Assembly: GCA_002307055.1 (NCBI GenBank)
Contig: DBTM01000036.1
Location: forward strand, 1-64,000
DNA length: 64,000 nucleotides
Direction: 5' to 3'
Origin: Clostridiales bacterium UBA1316
Lineage (GTDB): Bacteria; Bacillota; Clostridia; Oscillospirales; Oscillospiraceae
The translations under genes and the position numbers were made by a program. Within the stretch, counting starts at the first letter, position 1; every line of letters starts with the position of its first letter. The notes below the pieces were generated by a model. It ran no database searches and had not been told where the DNA came from. It saw only the letters and a program-made list of their open reading frames with translations. Positions 15,285 to 24,078 of this stretch are shown here, piece after piece.

Positions 15285-17294
15285 ATGGGATCCAAATACG
15301 AACATGTATTTTCACCGATTAAAATCAGAGGCATCGACTTTAAAAATCGCGTCACCTTAGCGCCGCCGTCGCCCAATGTGGCCAACCAGGACGGAACGAT
15401 GACGCGCGATTTCGTCGATTGGATGCGGCCGCTCGCGCGCGGCGGCGCCGCCACGCTCTATGTCGGCAACGCCACCATTGACCGCCTGGAGTGTCACGAC
15501 GAGGAAACGCAGATTGACCTCGGCACCGACAAATGCATCCTGCCGCTTTCCTGGTACGCCGAAATGGCGGCGCAGTACAACTGCCACGCGTCCTTTGAGG
15601 TCAACCACAACGGCAAGGACACCGCGTTTGAAACCGTCGGCCACGCGCCGTACAGCGCCTCCGCCATCATTACCTCCTCGGAGATTACCCGCGCCAAGAA
15701 GCTTGGGCGCGCGCCGATCCCCGCCATCGAAATGACGTATGAGAAGATTGCCGAGACCGTCAATAAATTCGCTATGGCGTGCTTCCGGATGCAGCAGGCG
15801 GGCATGGATATCTGCCTCCTGCACGGCGGCCACGGCAACCTGATCAGCCAATTCACCAGCCCGCTCTACAACAAGCGTCAGGACGAGTACGGCGGCACCA
15901 CCGAAAAGCGCGCGCGCTTCGCCATTGAGGTGTGCGACGCCATCCGTAAGCAGGTCGGCCCGAAGTTCGTGATTGAATACCGCATCTCCGCCGATGAGAT
16001 CGCCCCCGAGGGTATGCATTTTGACGAGACGCTGAAGCTCATCGAGCTCCTGCAGGACCATATCGATATTATCCACGTGTCCGCCGGGCTCCACAGCGAC
16101 TTTGATTTTAAGTATTACCGCAACTGGTGCCAGAACTACATGATGCCCAGAGCCTTCAATGTCCATTACGCGCGGGATGTCAAAAAGGCTTTCCCGAACC
16201 TGCTGGTCAATACCGTCGGCTCGATTACGGACCTCGACATGGCAGAGGAGATCATCGGCAAGGGCTGGTCTGATTTCGTCGCGATGTGCCGCCCGCTCAT
16301 GGCCGACCCCGATATGCCCAGGAAGTACGCGCAAAACCGTCCGGAGGACAGGCGCCCCTGCCTGCGCTGCGACGCGTGCACCCGCTTCATGCCGCCCCGC
16401 CCCCTCAACTGCGCCGTCAATCCGTATTCCGGCGTTTTCAAGGAACTCAAGGACGGTATTGTGCCCAAAGCGCCAGTCAAAAAAAAGGTCGCCGTTGTCG
16501 GCGGCGGACCGGCCGGTCTCTACGCCATGATGGCGCTTGTCGACAGGGGTCACGACGTCACGCTCTACGAGAAAACCGATCATCTGGGCGGCAATGTCGT
16601 CCCGGCGGCTTTCCCGCCGTTCAAGCTCGACTGTCAGGATTATCTAAAGTGGCTCCTCCGTGAGACAGCGAAATACGACGCGAAAATCCTCCTCAACACC
16701 GAGGCCACAAAGGAAATATTGGATAAGGCAGCTTATGACGCCATTATTCTCGCCGTCGGCTCCAAGCCCATCATCCCATCGAAGATACCCGGAATCAATA
16801 AGCCCCACGTCCATTGGGCGCCCGACGCGGAAATGGGCAAGGTCCCTGTCGGCGACAAGCTTATGATCGTCGGCGGCGGCGCCGTCGGCTTAGAGGCGGC
16901 AATCGACTTCAAGCAAATGGGCAAGGACGTCACCGTTGTGGAGATGGTCAGCCCCGAGACGCACCTTGAGATGCTCCGCAGCAGCTCCAAACGCGCCGGA
17001 GACGAGATGCTGGCCATCGTGGAGGAGCTTGGCATTCCGCTCCACCGCAATAACAGGCTCGAGGAAGTCTTTGACGATAAGGTCGTCTGCAAGGACATGA
17101 TCACCGGCGCGCTGATTGAATACCCGTGCGACACCGTCCTCCTGTCCCTGGGCATGGTGCCCCTCACCGACGTTGCCGATTCCATGCGCCACAGCGCCGC
17201 GGAGACCGAGGTCTTCATCGTCGGCGACGCAAAGGCCGTCGGCAACATCTCCACCGCCACCAACGGCGGTTTCCAGGCAGCCATACACATATAG
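15285..17294 (+). CDS. NADH:flavin oxidoreductase, old yellow enzyme/2,4-dienoyl-CoA reductase type
   Basis: This is a 669-residue iron-sulfur flavoenzyme. Residues 1-350 form the FMN TIM barrel (FSPIKIRGIDFKNRV; LLHGGHGNLISQFTSP). Four cysteines follow in CLRCDAC...NC (about 364-382) for a 4Fe-4S cluster. Then a FAD/NAD(H) module shows VAVVGGGPAGLYAMMA and LMIVGGGAVGLEAAIDF. The family includes 2,4-dienoyl-CoA reductase, BaiCD/BaiH steroid reductases and trimethylamine dehydrogenase. The substrate is an enone or enoate, not predictable here. The ATG at 15285 follows AAAGGAAG by nine bases. It is monocistronic. Confidence 0.93.
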   Translation: MGSKYEHVFSPIKIRGIDFKNRVTLAPPSPNVANQDGTMTRDFVDWMRPLARGGAATLYVGNATIDRLECHDEETQIDLGTDKCILPLSWYAEMAAQYNCHASFEVNHNGKDTAFETVGHAPYSASAIITSSEITRAKKLGRAPIPAIEMTYEKIAETVNKFAMACFRMQQAGMDICLLHGGHGNLISQFTSPLYNKRQDEYGGTTEKRARFAIEVCDAIRKQVGPKFVIEYRISADEIAPEGMHFDETLKLIELLQDHIDIIHVSAGLHSDFDFKYYRNWCQNYMMPRAFNVHYARDVKKAFPNLLVNTVGSITDLDMAEEIIGKGWSDFVAMCRPLMADPDMPRKYAQNRPEDRRPCLRCDACTRFMPPRPLNCAVNPYSGVFKELKDGIVPKAPVKKKVAVVGGGPAGLYAMMALVDRGHDVTLYEKTDHLGGNVVPAAFPPFKLDCQDYLKWLLRETAKYDAKILLNTEATKEILDKAAYDAIILAVGSKPIIPSKIPGINKPHVHWAPDAEMGKVPVGDKLMIVGGGAVGLEAAIDFKQMGKDVTVVEMVSPETHLEMLRSSSKRAGDEMLAIVEELGIPLHRNNRLEEVFDDKVVCKDMITGALIEYPCDTVLLSLGMVPLTDVADSMRHSAAETEVFIVGDAKAVGNISTATNGGFQAAIHI

Positions 17295-17316
17295 TATATA
17301 AGCAGATAAAAATCGC

Positions 17317-17350
17317 AAGCGCCCCGGTGTACCACGATACCGAGGCGCTT
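17317..17350. terminator. shared terminator between convergent genes
   Basis: AAGCGCCCCGGT and ACCGAGGCGCTT pair over 11 of 12 bases around a 10-base loop, between the oxidoreductase (+) and the multicopper oxidase homologue (-). Confidence 0.6.
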
Positions 17351-17381
17351 GTCAGCTGCTTTTATCCGAATTTTTTCAGAT

Positions 17382-18713
17382 TCAGACGCCGCCCATAGGA
17401 ACAGTAAACTGCAGGATTTGGCCTGCTGTGTCCGCCTCCGGTGCCTCACCGTCCGGATAAGGCGCGTTCGCGTCGTTCACCAGGATGATTTTTGTCCCCG
17501 GAGCGATGGCGGAGAAATCCACCAGAATATCGGCGCGTTCTGCCGGCGCGAGCAGAAGGGAATCAAACACAGCAGACTCCGGCAGGAAACCGCTGCTGTT
17601 TCCAATCTGTTTAAACGCCATGCCGTTTGACATTTTCAGATGATAAGTCCGCGCGCTTGATCCGTTCAAAAGCCGGAACCTGTACTGTCTTCTTTCAACA
17701 TCAAGATTCGGCCAGACTTTTCCGTTGACCATGATCGCATCACCATAATATTCGGCGTCTGGATAAAGCTGCTCGTCTGAATCAACGCCGGTATTCATAA
17801 ATGAGAACGAGCCATCCATATTAAACGACGCATCCTGTATAATGACCGGTATCTCATATTGGCCCTTAGGCAGATTAAAGTCTTTATTATAACCGAGCTC
17901 ATTCCCTCCGCGAATCAGATAGAAACCGGCAAGGCCCGCATGAACACTGAGCTGGATACCGCCGAGATTATAGTCGTGATACCACAGAGTCGCCGGTTTC
18001 TGATTGTTTAGATACGAGTAAAGCGAGGCGCTGTCAGCCGGACCTTTTTTACTGTCATTTGTGAACTGCGCATCGGCATGGCCGTTAACAACGGATGAGA
18101 CCTCACCGGAAAACAGATGCGAGCCGGTGAGGTTGTTAATCCACCTGACCCTGAGGGGGACATTCCTGATTGTTTCAAAGGTTGCGCCGGGTGCGCTCCT
18201 GTTATATTTGATCTGATATGATTTCGTTTCGAATACAGTGCCGCCGTACCCCCAAACCGTTGTTTCGGGGAAGCCCTCCGGCAGGATTTGCTGTTTGAAC
18301 TGGCTGATGTCGATCACATAGAGCGCGGTTTCATCGTCGCCGACAGAAGGAACAGGACAGTAAACAGGCGGCTTGACGAGTTGGTTTTCAAACTTCGGAA
18401 TCGCTTTGGGATCCAGTTTTTTAATGAGCTGAGTAATTTGTGCCTCCTGGTTGTCTACCTGAGCTTCCGGCTTTACGTCTAAGCTCTGCTGCTCCGGTGC
18501 TTCAGTCGGGGCGGCAACCTCGGGCAAGGGTTCGGGCTGCGGATTTGCCGTCGGTCCGGCTGCCGTTATCGGTTCCTGATTATCTGTCGGCTCGACCTGC
18601 TGATCCGGCATCGGCTGATTTCCGGATTCCTTCGAAAAATCAAAATCATGTATGACAGCAGTGTCGAATCGTTGGATATACTGACTTTCATCTTCAGAAA
18701 AAGATTGATTCAT
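17382..18713 (-). CDS. multicopper oxidase homologue lacking copper ligands and the third domain
   Basis: The protein has 443 residues. After about 95 residues rich in Pro, Glu and Gln, it follows CotA/bilirubin-oxidase sequences: IPKFENQLVKPPVY, then two cupredoxin domains with LWYHDYNLGGIQLSVHAGLAGFYLI (positions about 235-260) and FRLLNGSSARTYHL. The usual HLHGG segment is replaced by HLFSGEV, the usual YHDH is YHDY, and the chain stops after LQFTVPMGGV, before the domain holding the type 1 copper and the HCH motif. It therefore cannot be a normal oxidase. It may be a structural, coat-like protein or a decaying gene. The start follows GGAGG by nine bases. Confidence 0.75.
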   Translation of the reverse strand: MNQSFSEDESQYIQRFDTAVIHDFDFSKESGNQPMPDQQVEPTDNQEPITAAGPTANPQPEPLPEVAAPTEAPEQQSLDVKPEAQVDNQEAQITQLIKKLDPKAIPKFENQLVKPPVYCPVPSVGDDETALYVIDISQFKQQILPEGFPETTVWGYGGTVFETKSYQIKYNRSAPGATFETIRNVPLRVRWINNLTGSHLFSGEVSSVVNGHADAQFTNDSKKGPADSASLYSYLNNQKPATLWYHDYNLGGIQLSVHAGLAGFYLIRGGNELGYNKDFNLPKGQYEIPVIIQDASFNMDGSFSFMNTGVDSDEQLYPDAEYYGDAIMVNGKVWPNLDVERRQYRFRLLNGSSARTYHLKMSNGMAFKQIGNSSGFLPESAVFDSLLLAPAERADILVDFSAIAPGTKIILVNDANAPYPDGEAPEADTAGQILQFTVPMGGV

Positions 18714-18842
18714 GATAATAACCTCCAAACATGCCGATACACAGACTCTGTACACCGGACACTTATACACTATACTGTATGAAATCAAGTGTCAGGAGGT
18801 GAAAACAGGGCAGACAACAGTCTGCCCTGCTAGGAGAAACGC

Positions 18843-19949
18843 TTATTCGAACGGGAAACGGTGCTTGAGGCCGAGCGCGTCGCGGACGGCGAGTAATTCC
18901 TTCTGGACAGCCGGGCCGATGGGGACGCCCTTGTCCTTCCGCTCGAGCCAGGTGAGATATTCCTTTTCGCCGGCTGTATAGATGCGTGTTTCCCCCGGTG
19001 CCAGTGTTGACGCGCGCAGTTCTCTTAAAATATCTCCGGCTGTTTTTTTAAAAGCCTCCGCGCCCATAAAGGCCTCCGTGTCGATGGCGATAAAGAAATG
19101 CCCCAGATGGAACGGGACTTTTTCTCCGCTGCTGCCGATTCCCGACAGCATTTTCATATAGCTGCCCGCCTGCAGGGCGGCAGACATGATTTCGACAACC
19201 GCCGCGTAACCATAACCCTTATAACCCGCGAGCTCCTCGCCGATGCCGCCGAGCGGCGCGAGTGCCGCTTCGCCGCTGACGAGGCTGCTGAGTATTTCAA
19301 CGCTGTCCGTCATCGCCTTGCCGTCATGACCCACGACCATTCCGGCGGGTGTCGGTTTGCCTTCCCGCGCAAAATATTCGATTTTACCGCGCTGGGTGAT
19401 GGAGGTCGCGCAGTCGAGCATGAAGGGGAAATCCTCGTCGGTCGGCATGCCGAAGGTGAGGGGATTTGTCCCAAGCATATTTTCGACGCCGAACGTCGGG
19501 GCAATCGACGGGCGCGCATTTGTCCCCGTTATGCCGATCATATTGGCTTTCGCAGCCATTGACGCGTAATAACCGGCGATGCCGTAGTGCGTTGAGTTTC
19601 TGGCGGCGACCATGCCCATACCGTATTTTTTGGCTTTATCAATCGCCATGTTCATGGCTTTGTAACCGACGATCATGCCCATGCCGTCGTGGCCGTCGAC
19701 AACGGCTGTCGTCGGTGTTTGCCTGATAATTTCGAATTCAGTAACAGGGTTCTGAATTCCCACATTCAGGCGGTCGATATAGATCGGTTTAAAACGGTTG
19801 CAGCCGTGGCTTTCAATGCCTCGTCTGTCGCTTTCCATCAGAACATCGGCGCAGATTTCTGATTCGTCGCGCGGTACGCCCATCTTCACAAATGCTTCCG
19901 TCATGAAATCGCCGATAAGCGCCCATGATATATACTGTCTGTCTTCCAT
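18843..19949 (-). CDS. Ldh2-family malate/L-lactate/ureidoglycolate dehydrogenase
   Basis: This is a 368-residue NAD(P)-dependent dehydrogenase of the Ldh2/MDH2/AllD family, which has a fold different from classical lactate dehydrogenase. SHGCNRF near residue 48 holds the conserved SHG, and ARNSTHYGIAGYYASMA and GTNPLTFGMPT are core motifs. It oxidises a 2-hydroxy acid; malate, lactate, ureidoglycolate or sulfolactate are all possible. The divergent PucR-type regulator suggests control by a nitrogen compound or a hydroxy acid. The start is ATG at 19949 with only a weak ribosome site. Confidence 0.9.
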   Translation of the reverse strand: MEDRQYISWALIGDFMTEAFVKMGVPRDESEICADVLMESDRRGIESHGCNRFKPIYIDRLNVGIQNPVTEFEIIRQTPTTAVVDGHDGMGMIVGYKAMNMAIDKAKKYGMGMVAARNSTHYGIAGYYASMAAKANMIGITGTNARPSIAPTFGVENMLGTNPLTFGMPTDEDFPFMLDCATSITQRGKIEYFAREGKPTPAGMVVGHDGKAMTDSVEILSSLVSGEAALAPLGGIGEELAGYKGYGYAAVVEIMSAALQAGSYMKMLSGIGSSGEKVPFHLGHFFIAIDTEAFMGAEAFKKTAGDILRELRASTLAPGETRIYTAGEKEYLTWLERKDKGVPIGPAVQKELLAVRDALGLKHRFPFE

Positions 19950-20099
19950 CTATCTGGCCATGCCTTTCTTTCGTCATATATTTCCGAACTTGCTATTACA
20001 TTATATCGGTCTGAGCGCTGGAAATCAACCCAGGTACCGACATTGACGCAGAAGCCGAAGTTTTGTCGGTTTTAGCTATACGCACAATACAGTTGTAGC

Positions 20100-20128
20100 T
20101 TGTATTTGTAATAAATATATAGTATACT
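20100..20128 (+). promoter_or_regulatory. promoter of the PucR-type regulator gene
   Basis: TTGTAT and TATACT are separated by exactly 17 bases, 66 bp before the start codon. This is a good vegetative promoter match in the divergent spacer. Confidence 0.6.
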
Positions 20129-20139
20129 GACACTATTAT

Positions 20140-20159
20140 CCACAATTTGACTATTGTGG
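20140..20159 (+). promoter_or_regulatory. candidate operator dyad
   Basis: CCACAAT and ATTGTGG form an exact dyad with a six-base centre, just downstream of the predicted transcription start. The position suits autoregulation by the adjacent regulator. Confidence 0.5.
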
Positions 20160-20193
20160 GTCTGCGCCTGGAATTAAGCCGGGAGGAGTTATT

Positions 20194-21726
20194 ATGAAAT
20201 TGAATACGGGAATTATCGCGCATTCACTTCCGATTGCCCCAAGGTTTGTCTGCGGCTGTCCGGATCACAGCCTGATCTTCAGCGATGTCCGTTTTTTCCG
20301 CGAGGAAAAAGGATTTTATGACGAGGATATTTTTTATTTCGCGCAATGGGATAAGCTGAAGGAAAGTAAAAATACCGTCCCATTATATATGTTCTGCGTC
20401 GGCGGCGATGCCGAAGCGGTCGAATTTTTTAAGCGCCGCAACATGACCGGTATTATTACGGCTGCCGAGGATCCCTTAAACGCGTTCAGCATTATTCAAA
20501 GTATTTTTCTCAGATACAACCAGTTGGAAAACAACCTGATGACAGCTTTAAACACCAAAGCCCCGACCCGGGATATCCTGAGCTGCTGTGCTGAATTTTT
20601 TCAAAATCAAGTCATTCTCTACGATACCGAGCGCAATCTGATCGACTACAGTGATCGCTATCTCCCCGCTGCGGAGGACCCCTACTGGAAGGAAACCCTC
20701 GAAACCGGAAAAAGATCTGAAAAGCTGAATACCGAGGTCAGAAAACGCCATAATCACACGGAATCAATCCGAACACCTTATTCCGATTATGTGGATCTGG
20801 GCTCGGGACTTCCAAAAATTATGACATATTCCTTTTTTGATAACGGGAAGCGGCTGGCGACCTTGACGATTGCTGAAACAAATAAACCCCTGTCGGTATA
20901 CCAGCTGAAGCTTTTGGATTACATATCCGGGCTTCTCTCCCCGAGCTTGTTTCATATTTATTCCGAATCAGACGGGATTATGGAAGGCCTGCGTTCCGTG
21001 CTGGTGGGGATCCTGAACAAGGAAAACATCGACCCGCTCATCGTGACCAGATGCATCGGCTCGGCGGGGTGGGGCATGGATGACGATTTTCTGCTGATCC
21101 TCATCAGCATACCGGAAGCGTCTAAGAATTCTGAAACACTGACCCGGTACCGCCACATTTACGAAAGGATATTTCCCGATTGTATCGCCTTTAAATATAA
21201 AGACGGTGTCATCTTAATATTACATAACGATACCAGTGAGGTTTTGAGCGAATACCTGCCTAAACTGGAAGCGCAGCTGAGCCTGCACGATGCCGTATGC
21301 GGCTTAAGCTTCCCGTTTAAAGGCATTCTGCAGTTCGGTTCCCAATATCAAAACGCGGACATTGCCATTCATCACGGCGATCATAACACAAGAGTCCGGC
21401 AGCTGGGTGATGCGATTACGACGCCGATCATCAACCGGATAGCAGCCGACATCCCGCTCTACCCGCTGTGTCATCGGGAGGCTGTCCGAATTTTTGAGTA
21501 TGACCAGGAAAACGGCACAGAGCTCTTGATGACGCTTGAAACATATCTGCTGCAGTACAAAAGCCTGAAAGCCGCCGCCGAGGAGCTGTTTATCCACCGG
21601 AGCACCATGACCTACCGGCTCGGCTGCATCGAAAAAATCGCCAATCTCGCCCTCGACGACGCGAAAGAGCGCCTGCATCTATTACTGTCCTGCATCGTCC
21701 TCCGAACCCTGGGAAACCAGAAATGA
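20194..21726 (+). CDS. PucR/CdaR-type transcriptional regulator
   Basis: This is a 510-residue DNA-binding regulator. The C-terminus carries the PucR helix-turn-helix (LKAAAEELFIHRSTMTYRLG, about residues 455-475), preceded by a degenerate GGDEF-like region as in CdaR/PucR proteins. The N-terminal half is a sensory region without a clear family. GGAGGAG precedes the ATG. PucR proteins activate purine or other catabolic genes. Here the divergent Ldh2-type dehydrogenase is the likely target. The effector is unknown. Confidence 0.88.
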   Translation: MKLNTGIIAHSLPIAPRFVCGCPDHSLIFSDVRFFREEKGFYDEDIFYFAQWDKLKESKNTVPLYMFCVGGDAEAVEFFKRRNMTGIITAAEDPLNAFSIIQSIFLRYNQLENNLMTALNTKAPTRDILSCCAEFFQNQVILYDTERNLIDYSDRYLPAAEDPYWKETLETGKRSEKLNTEVRKRHNHTESIRTPYSDYVDLGSGLPKIMTYSFFDNGKRLATLTIAETNKPLSVYQLKLLDYISGLLSPSLFHIYSESDGIMEGLRSVLVGILNKENIDPLIVTRCIGSAGWGMDDDFLLILISIPEASKNSETLTRYRHIYERIFPDCIAFKYKDGVILILHNDTSEVLSEYLPKLEAQLSLHDAVCGLSFPFKGILQFGSQYQNADIAIHHGDHNTRVRQLGDAITTPIINRIAADIPLYPLCHREAVRIFEYDQENGTELLMTLETYLLQYKSLKAAAEELFIHRSTMTYRLGCIEKIANLALDDAKERLHLLLSCIVLRTLGNQK

Positions 21727-21730
21727 AATA

Positions 21731-21767
21731 AATAAATCACCATCATTTATGCTGATGGTGATTTATT
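21731..21767. terminator. bidirectional terminator
   Basis: Perfect 15-bp arms (21731-21745 and 21753-21767) enclose a seven-base loop and have A- and T-rich ends on both sides. It serves the regulator on the plus strand and the MFS gene on the minus strand. Confidence 0.85.
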
Positions 21768-21792
21768 GTTGTAAATATATGCAATTACAGCG

Positions 21793-23250
21793 TTATTTTT
21801 TATCCGCGGTTTTCTTTTTCCGGCTGAGAAACAGCGCGGGGATTATGGCGAGCAGGCAGAGAAACATGGACGCGACGAAAAAGTTGGTGAACAGGGCCAG
21901 AAGAGACTCGGTCAGTTTTGCCGGGGTCTTGACGATCTGCTCCAGGGAAAGGCTGGCGGTTGCCAGATGGAAGCGTTCCATGCCCCAAGCGGTTATAGCC
22001 GACATGCCGATCATCATACCGATCATGCGGGCCATCACGACCATGGAGGAAGCCAGGCCTTTCTGATCCTGATGGACCGAATCCATCACCGCCGTCCCAA
22101 GGGGGGCGATGACAAGGCCGAAGCCGAGGCCGCAGAGGGCGAGATGAATCGTCAGCGCAGGGTCGGCAATCGTGAGAGACCACCGGCTCATAAAATAGAA
22201 GCCGACGCTGCTCATAATAAGCCCGATTATCGTCGGCAGACGATAACCAAACCGTTTGCAGACAAAGCCGCCCACAAGCGCGCCGAGCGACAGCATGACG
22301 GTAAAGCGCAGGAGCCTCAGCCCTCCGTCTATAGCCGAGCTGCCGAGTATCGTTTCGCTCATGAGCGGAATATTGACCATTGCGATAATAAGGGCGCTCC
22401 CGACGAAGACATTGGTGAGATTTGCCGCCGAGAAAACGACGTTTTTAAACGCGGAAAGCTTCACCAGCGGATCGGGCGTTTTCAGGGAACGCACGATGAA
22501 CAAAGCGAAGAATACAATGGCGATCGCGACGAAGATGATGAGCTGTACCCAATAATTTTCTTTATCGGATTGCTGGGACACGCCCATACAGAAAAAGGTC
22601 AGAGCCACAGCCAGAAGGATACCGCTCAGATAGTCTATTTTACCTTGAAGGCGTTCACTGCGGCGAATATTCAGGAGGGCGATAATCAGGACGATGAGGC
22701 TGATGGGGATATTCAGCCAGAATATCCACTGCCAGCTCCAGTATTGGGCAAACAGCGCCCCATAGAAGGGCCCGATTGCGCCGCCGGCTTCAACGGCGGC
22801 ACCGATAACGCCTAAAGCGACAGCCCTGTTCCGCCCGGTGTACAGATCTCCAGTAATCGACATCGCGACGGGAACAAGAGCACCTCCGCCGATAGCCTGA
22901 AAGATGCGCGCGCCGACGAGCCAGCTGATATCTGTTGATACAGCGACAAGTATGGAACCGGTTATGAACACGAACAGAGAGAGAATATAGACACGGCTGT
23001 GGCCGTATACATCTGAAACACGGCCGATGAGCGGCATCGCGAAGGTGTATCCAAGCAGGTAACCGATGACAATCCAGGCGGCTTGGTCCAGCCTTGTGAC
23101 AGGCAGATGGATGGAGACCATCATACCGGGTAAAGCGCCGTAAATCACTGTCTGGTCCATGGCCGCCACGAAGACGCCGAGACAAATAACGGCCATAATG
23201 ACAGCAGGAGAGGATGCTTTCCCTGTTCGTTCTTTAAATTGAAGCCGCAT
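21793..23250 (-). CDS. MFS exporter of the DHA2 (EmrB/QacA) family, 14-helix type
   Basis: This is a 485-residue membrane protein with about 14 helices. It has motif D1-like AAMDQTVIYGALPGM, motif A GRVSDVYGHSRVY between helices 2 and 3, and motif C-like GAAVEAGGAIGPFYGALF in helix 5. It lies 33 bp downstream of an LprG-like lipoprotein gene and is likely co-transcribed. That pairing mirrors mycobacterial lprG-P55 (Rv1411c-Rv1410c), where the lipoprotein and exporter move lipids or drugs. Drug or lipid export is therefore the likely role; the substrate is unknown. Confidence 0.9.
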   Translation of the reverse strand: MRLQFKERTGKASSPAVIMAVICLGVFVAAMDQTVIYGALPGMMVSIHLPVTRLDQAAWIVIGYLLGYTFAMPLIGRVSDVYGHSRVYILSLFVFITGSILVAVSTDISWLVGARIFQAIGGGALVPVAMSITGDLYTGRNRAVALGVIGAAVEAGGAIGPFYGALFAQYWSWQWIFWLNIPISLIVLIIALLNIRRSERLQGKIDYLSGILLAVALTFFCMGVSQQSDKENYWVQLIIFVAIAIVFFALFIVRSLKTPDPLVKLSAFKNVVFSAANLTNVFVGSALIIAMVNIPLMSETILGSSAIDGGLRLLRFTVMLSLGALVGGFVCKRFGYRLPTIIGLIMSSVGFYFMSRWSLTIADPALTIHLALCGLGFGLVIAPLGTAVMDSVHQDQKGLASSMVVMARMIGMMIGMSAITAWGMERFHLATASLSLEQIVKTPAKLTESLLALFTNFFVASMFLCLLAIIPALFLSRKKKTADKK

Positions 23251-23283
23251 ATGATTCTCTCTCTTTAATAAAATTTGTGCCTG

Positions 23284-23982
23284 CTATTCAGGAAGCGAAA
23301 TATCGACATCTTTATTATAATTGCTGAAGGTTAATGTACGCACAATACCATCGGCTTCGTTGTCGATAATTTTACCCGAGAGCTTCACCTGCTGCACGAG
23401 GAAACCGGTTTGGTCAATCCAGACCTCCACGGAGATCGGGACATCCGTCGCTGTCGTACCGGTGATCGGCTTGAGGACCTGCGAGGCGATTTCACCTTTC
23501 AGATGGTAGCACAAGCCGGAGCCGACTTTCTCGTCCGCCAGACTCGTCGGGTTGGTAATGCCATTGATAATGGAGGCGATGCCGGTGCTGGGATCGAACA
23601 CGGATAGAACCTCAAACATACCGCTCAGCTCTTCCCATTTGCCGTTCAGCGGATTTGTAATCATTGTTTTGCCGTCTGCCGTGATGAGGGTGACTTCGAC
23701 CGAAGCGCCCGCGGCGGTGCCTGAAATGGTTGTCTTCAATTTATCCGGTTTAACGACATCACCCTCCGCTTTTGTCATCGTGATTACCGGTGTGACGGCT
23801 GTGCCGCCGCCGGTATGATCGAGTATAAAGTGAAAAGATTTTACCGCCGACATACTGTCATACGATTTACTCAAAATTTCCTGAGCAGTCAAGGTAACCG
23901 CAGCTGTTTTAGATGCACACCCTGTGAATAGGAATAATACGGTCATGGTTAACGCGGTTAAAATGCAGATTGCTCTCTTCAT
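23284..23982 (-). CDS. LppX/LprG-like lipoprotein
   Basis: This is a 232-residue secreted lipoprotein with signal peptide MKRAICILTALTMTVLFLF and lipobox FTGC (Cys22). The mature part follows the LppX_LprAFG pattern: a helix SYDSMSAVKSFHFIL, beta strands with LKTTISGTAAGASVEV, a GKWEELSGMF stretch and a C-terminal WIDQTGFLVQQVKLSGKI strand pair. These proteins have a half-barrel with a lipid cavity. GGAGG lies seven bases before the start. It is first in a two-gene operon with the MFS exporter. Confidence 0.82.
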   Translation of the reverse strand: MKRAICILTALTMTVLFLFTGCASKTAAVTLTAQEILSKSYDSMSAVKSFHFILDHTGGGTAVTPVITMTKAEGDVVKPDKLKTTISGTAAGASVEVTLITADGKTMITNPLNGKWEELSGMFEVLSVFDPSTGIASIINGITNPTSLADEKVGSGLCYHLKGEIASQVLKPITGTTATDVPISVEVWIDQTGFLVQQVKLSGKIIDNEADGIVRTLTFSNYNKDVDISLPE

Positions 23983-24078
23983 TATGTAGCCTCCATTAAT
24001 TTTATATGTTACTTCAAAAGGGTGGATTTATTATACAATCCCTTTAAATGGATTACAACCTTTATTGACCGATTGTTT

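Noticed and set aside
15357..16583. A 408-codon open frame antisense to the old-yellow-enzyme gene
   Set aside because: It lies wholly opposite a well-supported GC-rich gene, has no ribosome site and its translation (His/Gly/Val/Arg-rich) matches no family. It is a composition shadow.
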